Under the pieces are notes generated by a model. The model ran no database searches, was not told where the DNA came from, and worked only from the letters and a program-made list of their open reading frames with translations. From Deltaproteobacteria bacterium HGW-Deltaproteobacteria-13 (GTDB lineage: Bacteria; Desulfobacterota; Syntrophia; Syntrophales; Smithellaceae): a stretch of DNA of 46,340 nt. The position numbers and the translations under genes are program-made. Location: positions 238,045-284,384 of the forward strand of contig PHBJ01000005.1 of assembly GCA_002840555.1 (NCBI GenBank), given 5' to 3'. Positions 43,154 to 46,340 of the stretch are shown here, piece by piece (position 1 is the stretch's first letter; each line of letters begins with the position of its first letter).

Positions 43154-43203
43154 ATTTTTTCAAGAAATAAGGCAATGTCGCGTAAAAATTGAGAACTAAA
43201 ATA

Positions 43204-44490
43204 TTAGTCTTGAATCTCGATGATCAGATACTTCTTCTTCCCTTTTCTCACGCGCAATTCATTGCCGCCGCTAAAATCGGCAACCGTTAATTTCTCATCA
43301 ACGGATTTTACCTGCCGGTCATTAATGTAAATTCCGCCCTGCTCGATGAGGCGTTTGGATTCGGATAGAGATTTGGTTAACTCCGCTTTAGCGCAGGCCG
43401 ACGTAATCAGAACGCCTGTTTCCAAATCTTTTCGGGAAACTTTATAGCGGGTAATCGCCGACGTGTCGCTTGCCGCCGCTGTGCGGGGAATAGAACTGGA
43501 GGGAAACATATCCGCATCCACCGGACGGGAATGAAAAGCTTCCATGGAAGCCTGCCATGCGGCCACGGCCTCCTGCTCTCCATGTGTTACCTTGGTCGCT
43601 TCGAAGGCGAGCACCGCTTTGGCCATGTTCAGTTGAGCATCGGACAGCTTCTTGACAACGCTTATTTCGTTGAGCGGCAGGAAGGTAAAGAGTTTAAGAA
43701 ATCTTTCCAGATCGGCGTCATTGCAATTCACCCAGTACTGATAATATTCATAAGGTGTGGTCAGATTTTTATCTAGCCAGATGGTCCCTTTTTCTGTTTT
43801 CCCCATCTTTTGCCCCAAAGATGTGGTGATCAGCGGGAACGTTACGGCATGGGCGTCCTTGGCGGCAATCTTGCGGATCAGTTCGGTGCCGGCCAGCATA
43901 TTGCCCCACTGGTCGTTGCCGCCCATCTGCAAAGCGCAGCCGTAATTTTGAAACAAATAGAAAAAGTCATAGGCCTGGAGAATCATGTAATTAAATTCGA
44001 TAAAGTTCAGACCTTTTTCCATCCTGATCTTATAACTTTCCGCCGCCAGCATATGGTTCACGCTGAAATGGCGGCCGACGTCTCTCAAGAATTCGATATA
44101 GTTTATTTTTGTCAGCCAGTCGGCGTTGTTCAAAAGCAACGCCTTGCCGTCCGAAAAATCAAGGTACTGGGAAAGCTGTTTGCCCAGACACTGGGCGTTG
44201 TAGTCAATCTGTTCGCGGGTGAGAACCTGGCGCATTTCCGTTTTGCCGGAAGGATCGCCGATCAACCCGGTGCCGCCGCCGACAAGGGCGATAGGTTTAT
44301 TGCCGTTCGCTTGCATATGCGCCAGCGACATGATCGGCACGAGAGAGCCGATATGCAAACTGGCCGCGGTAGGATCGAAACCGATATAGCAATTCACCTG
44401 TCCTTCAGCAAAAAGTTTCTTGATCAAAGTTTCATCGGTTACCTGTTCAATGAAACCTCTTTCTTTTAAAATGTCATAGGCGCTTTTCAT
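43204..44490 (-). CDS. tyrS: Tyrosyl-tRNA synthetase
   Basis: A 428-residue class I synthetase that charges tRNA-Tyr. The HIGH-type motif is HIGS (46-49). The KMSKS motif is KMGKT (228-232), as in the TyrRS branch that uses KMGKT/KFGKS. A C-terminal S4 RNA-binding domain begins near 360 (RLIEQGGIYINDRQVKS). Full length. It follows ymdB by 11 bases. No T-box leader is visible, and none is expected within an operon. Confidence 0.97.
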   Translation of the reverse strand: MKSAYDILKERGFIEQVTDETLIKKLFAEGQVNCYIGFDPTAASLHIGSLVPIMSLAHMQANGNKPIALVGGGTGLIGDPSGKTEMRQVLTREQIDYNAQCLGKQLSQYLDFSDGKALLLNNADWLTKINYIEFLRDVGRHFSVNHMLAAESYKIRMEKGLNFIEFNYMILQAYDFFYLFQNYGCALQMGGNDQWGNMLAGTELIRKIAAKDAHAVTFPLITTSLGQKMGKTEKGTIWLDKNLTTPYEYYQYWVNCNDADLERFLKLFTFLPLNEISVVKKLSDAQLNMAKAVLAFEATKVTHGEQEAVAAWQASMEAFHSRPVDADMFPSSSIPRTAAASDTSAITRYKVSRKDLETGVLITSACAKAELTKSLSESKRLIEQGGIYINDRQVKSVDEKLTVADFSGGNELRVRKGKKKYLIIEIQD

Positions 44491-44501
44491 CCCGTCATAC
44501 C

Positions 44502-45287
44502 TTATTCTTTCAGTTTAATGCTGATTCTCTCAATGGAGTTTGCTTTACCTGTGGTCGAATCAATATTCATAATGACTCCCTGCATTCTGACATCATCCTT
44601 GGCCACGTCAAACTTGCTGGGCATTTGATTAAAAAATTTCTCGATAATGATTTCTTTCTTGATGCCGATGACGGAATCAAAAGGTCCGGTCATCCCGGCG
44701 TCGCTGATGTAGGCCGTGCCCTTGGGCAGAATTTCTTCGTCAGCCGTCTGCACGTGTGTATGCGTGCCTAAAACGGCGGATACTTCACCGTCAAGATACC
44801 AGCCCAGCGCTTTTTTTTCGGAAGTAGCTTCCGCATGAATATCCACGATAATAATATTTGTTTTTTTTCTCAATTCGGCGACCTTGTTCCTGGCCGCAAC
44901 AAATGGACAATCAATCGGCTGCATAAAAATCCGGCCGGCCAGATTGAGAACGCCCACGTATCCTCCCGTGGGAAGTGGTATCAAAACAGTTCCCGAGCCC
45001 GGAGTTCCATCCGGATAATTGGCCGGCCTCAAAAGCCTTTCAGTATCTCCGATAAACTCCAGCACTTCTTTTTTATTCCAGATATGATTTCCGGACGTAA
45101 GCACATCGATGCGTGCTTTATAAAGTTCTTCCACAACTCTTTTGTTGACGCCGAATCCGGCCGCGGCATTTTCACAATTGGCAATGACAAAGTCAATTTT
45201 TTTCTTGGAAATCAACGGCGGGAGAAGTTCACTTACCGCCATTCTTCCGGGACTGCCCACGATATCGCCTATAAACAATATTTTCAT
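44502..45287 (-). CDS. ymdB: YmdB-family metallophosphoesterase
   Basis: A 261-residue dinuclear-metal phosphoesterase of the YmdB family. The motifs GDIVGSPGR, ANCENAAAGFG, TSGNHIWN, DIHAEATSEK and GTHTHVQTAD are diagnostic. In Bacillus YmdB hydrolyses 2',3'-cyclic phosphates and affects RNA levels, and it is commonly placed beside rny, as here (34 bases after it). Cytoplasmic. Confidence 0.95.
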   Translation of the reverse strand: MKILFIGDIVGSPGRMAVSELLPPLISKKKIDFVIANCENAAAGFGVNKRVVEELYKARIDVLTSGNHIWNKKEVLEFIGDTERLLRPANYPDGTPGSGTVLIPLPTGGYVGVLNLAGRIFMQPIDCPFVAARNKVAELRKKTNIIIVDIHAEATSEKKALGWYLDGEVSAVLGTHTHVQTADEEILPKGTAYISDAGMTGPFDSVIGIKKEIIIEKFFNQMPSKFDVAKDDVRMQGVIMNIDSTTGKANSIERISIKLKE

Positions 45288-45321
45288 TTATCGCTTTTCC
45301 TTTTGCCGAACCGGACAAACT

Positions 45322-46340
45322 CTATTTCGCGAAATCGGAAACACGGGTTTCCCTGATTACGGTAACCTTGATCTGCCCCGGATACGTAAGCTCGTTTTCG
45401 ATTTTCTTGATAATATCCTTGCACAGCATCGTGGCGTCATTCTCGGATATCTTTTCATTTTCCACAAGTATGCGGATTTCACGGCCTGCCTGAATCGCAA
45501 AACATTTATCAACGCCATTAAAGGAATGGGCGATCTTTTCGAGCCCTTCCAGCCGTTTGACGTAGGTTTCCAGCATTTCACGGCGCGCGCCCGGCCTTGC
45601 CGCCGACAGCGTATCCGCAGCCTGAACCAGAACACCCAGCAACGTGTTGTTGCGCCCGTCATCATGATGGGTTGCGATCGCCTGAACGATGCGGGGATTT
45701 TCTCCGAAACGTTTGGCATAATCGGCGCCGATGGCCGCGTGTGTTCCTTCTATCTTATGATCTACCGCCTTGCCGATATCGTGCAGAAGTCCCGCGCGTT
45801 TGGCCTCTTTAATATTCACTTTCAGTTCCGCGGCCATGATGCCGGTCAGATAAGCAACATCCATGGAGTGCTGCAAAACATTCTGCGAATAACTGGTGCG
45901 GTATTTAAGAGAGCCCAGCAGATTGATGATCTCAGGATGGATATCGTGGACGCCAACATCAAAAGACGCCTTTTCACCTGTTTCCCGGATGATTTGCTCG
46001 ACTTCCGTTTTTACCTTTTTAACAATCTCTTCGATGCGGCCGGGGTGAATTCTTCCGTCCTGAATCAATCGCTCCAATGATAACCTGGCGACTTCCCTTC
46101 TGACCGGATCAAAGCTCGATAATACAACCGCTTCGGGCGTATCATCAATAATCAAATCTATTCCCGTTGCCGCTTCAATCGCCCGGATGTTCCGGCCTTC
46201 ACGGCCGATAATGCGCCCCTTCATTTCTTCGCTGGGCAGGTTGACCGCCGAAACAGTTTTTTCCGCGACAACATCTCCGGCGTATCGTTGAATCGCGTAG
46301 GCAACAATTTCCTGCGATTTTCTATCGGCGGTTAATTTGG
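45322..46340 (-). CDS. rny: Ribonuclease Y, C-terminal part (gene continues past window end)
   Basis: The frame stays open to base 46340, so the N-terminal membrane anchor and coiled coil are outside the window. Before the Met at 46224, the residues run [20 protein letters not shown] and [14 protein letters not shown], as in RNase Y. The KH domain [15 protein letters not shown] and the HD domain ([19 protein letters not shown]) follow, then [13 protein letters not shown]. RNase Y starts mRNA decay by internal cuts. First gene of the rny-ymdB-tyrS group. Confidence 0.96.
   Translation of the reverse strand, partial: KLTADRKSQEIVAYAIQRYAGDVVAEKTVSAVNLPSEEMKGRIIGREGRNIRAIEAATGIDLIIDDTPEAVVLSSFDPVRREVARLSLERLIQDGRIHPGRIEEIVKKVKTEVEQIIRETGEKASFDVGVHDIHPEIINLLGSLKYRTSYSQNVLQHSMDVAYLTGIMAAELKVNIKEAKRAGLLHDIGKAVDHKIEGTHAAIGADYAKRFGENPRIVQAIATHHDDGRNNTLLGVLVQAADTLSAARPGARREMLETYVKRLEGLEKIAHSFNGVDKCFAIQAGREIRILVENEKISENDATMLCKDIIKKIENELTYPGQIKVTVIRETRVSDFAK

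Overview
The window looks like an ordinary chromosomal segment of an anaerobic, Gram-negative bacterium with moderate GC content. It shows lipoproteins with lipoboxes, periplasmic FKBP isomerases, an FeoB iron pump, CoxD/CoxE-like proteins and an rny-ymdB-tyrS cluster. I infer a deltaproteobacterium of the Syntrophales (Smithella/Syntrophus-like) type from this flavour. There is no rRNA or other decisive taxonomic marker, and I recognised no tRNA, CRISPR array, prophage or complete insertion sequence.

Layout. 1-7185 (+): the end of a Big_2/DUF3443 surface protein, a small membrane protein, a MoxR/CoxD-type AAA+ ATPase with its VWA partner and a divergent acyl-CoA dehydrogenase behind a good sigma70 promoter, a PilZ protein, a decayed fragment of the acyl-CoA dehydrogenase gene, and two poorly known genes. 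7174-9628 (-): the copper pair copZ-copA. 9792-18785 (+, one cupin gene on -): a metallo-beta-lactamase fold hydrolase, a b561-like membrane protein, msrA, a YgiQ radical SAM protein, a STAS-like protein, a YgjP metallopeptidase, DUF2156 and a fused FeoA-FeoB. 18894-28485 (-): a DUF4185-like lipoprotein, mntP, uvrC, an SGNH hydrolase, two tandem FKBP isomerases, kup and a YjdF-like protein. 28668-30635 (+): a membrane-anchored 5'-nucleotidase-like enzyme. 30677-46340 (-): a ClsC-type phospholipase D, a serine hydrolase, a phosphoesterase-nucleotidyltransferase fusion, uvrB behind an AbiE-type toxin-antitoxin pair, a SLOG-like putative molybdenum carrier protein, a Ski2-like helicase, a small GIY-YIG nuclease, tyrS, ymdB and the 3' part of rny.

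The most interesting structure is a family of palindromic repeat doublets. Each has the form GTCAT-stem-CCAG, spacer, CTGG-stem-ATGAC. Two doublets (18811-18880 and 40264-40343) have spacers of only 10-12 nt. In the third (42765-43153) the spacer is replaced by a complete GIY-YIG nuclease gene, 15 nt from one arm and 11 nt from the other. This resembles the REPIN/RAYT arrangement, but with a GIY-YIG protein in place of a Y1 transposase.

Other points worth attention are two nearly identical promoters (23732-23760 and 25616-25644) that share a GGAAnTTCC palindrome next to the -10 box, an 11-bp inverted repeat over the ribosome binding site of the AbiE-like antitoxin gene, a 127-bp element with terminal inverted repeats that ends exactly at a helicase stop codon, and the pseudogene scrap of the acyl-CoA dehydrogenase gene.
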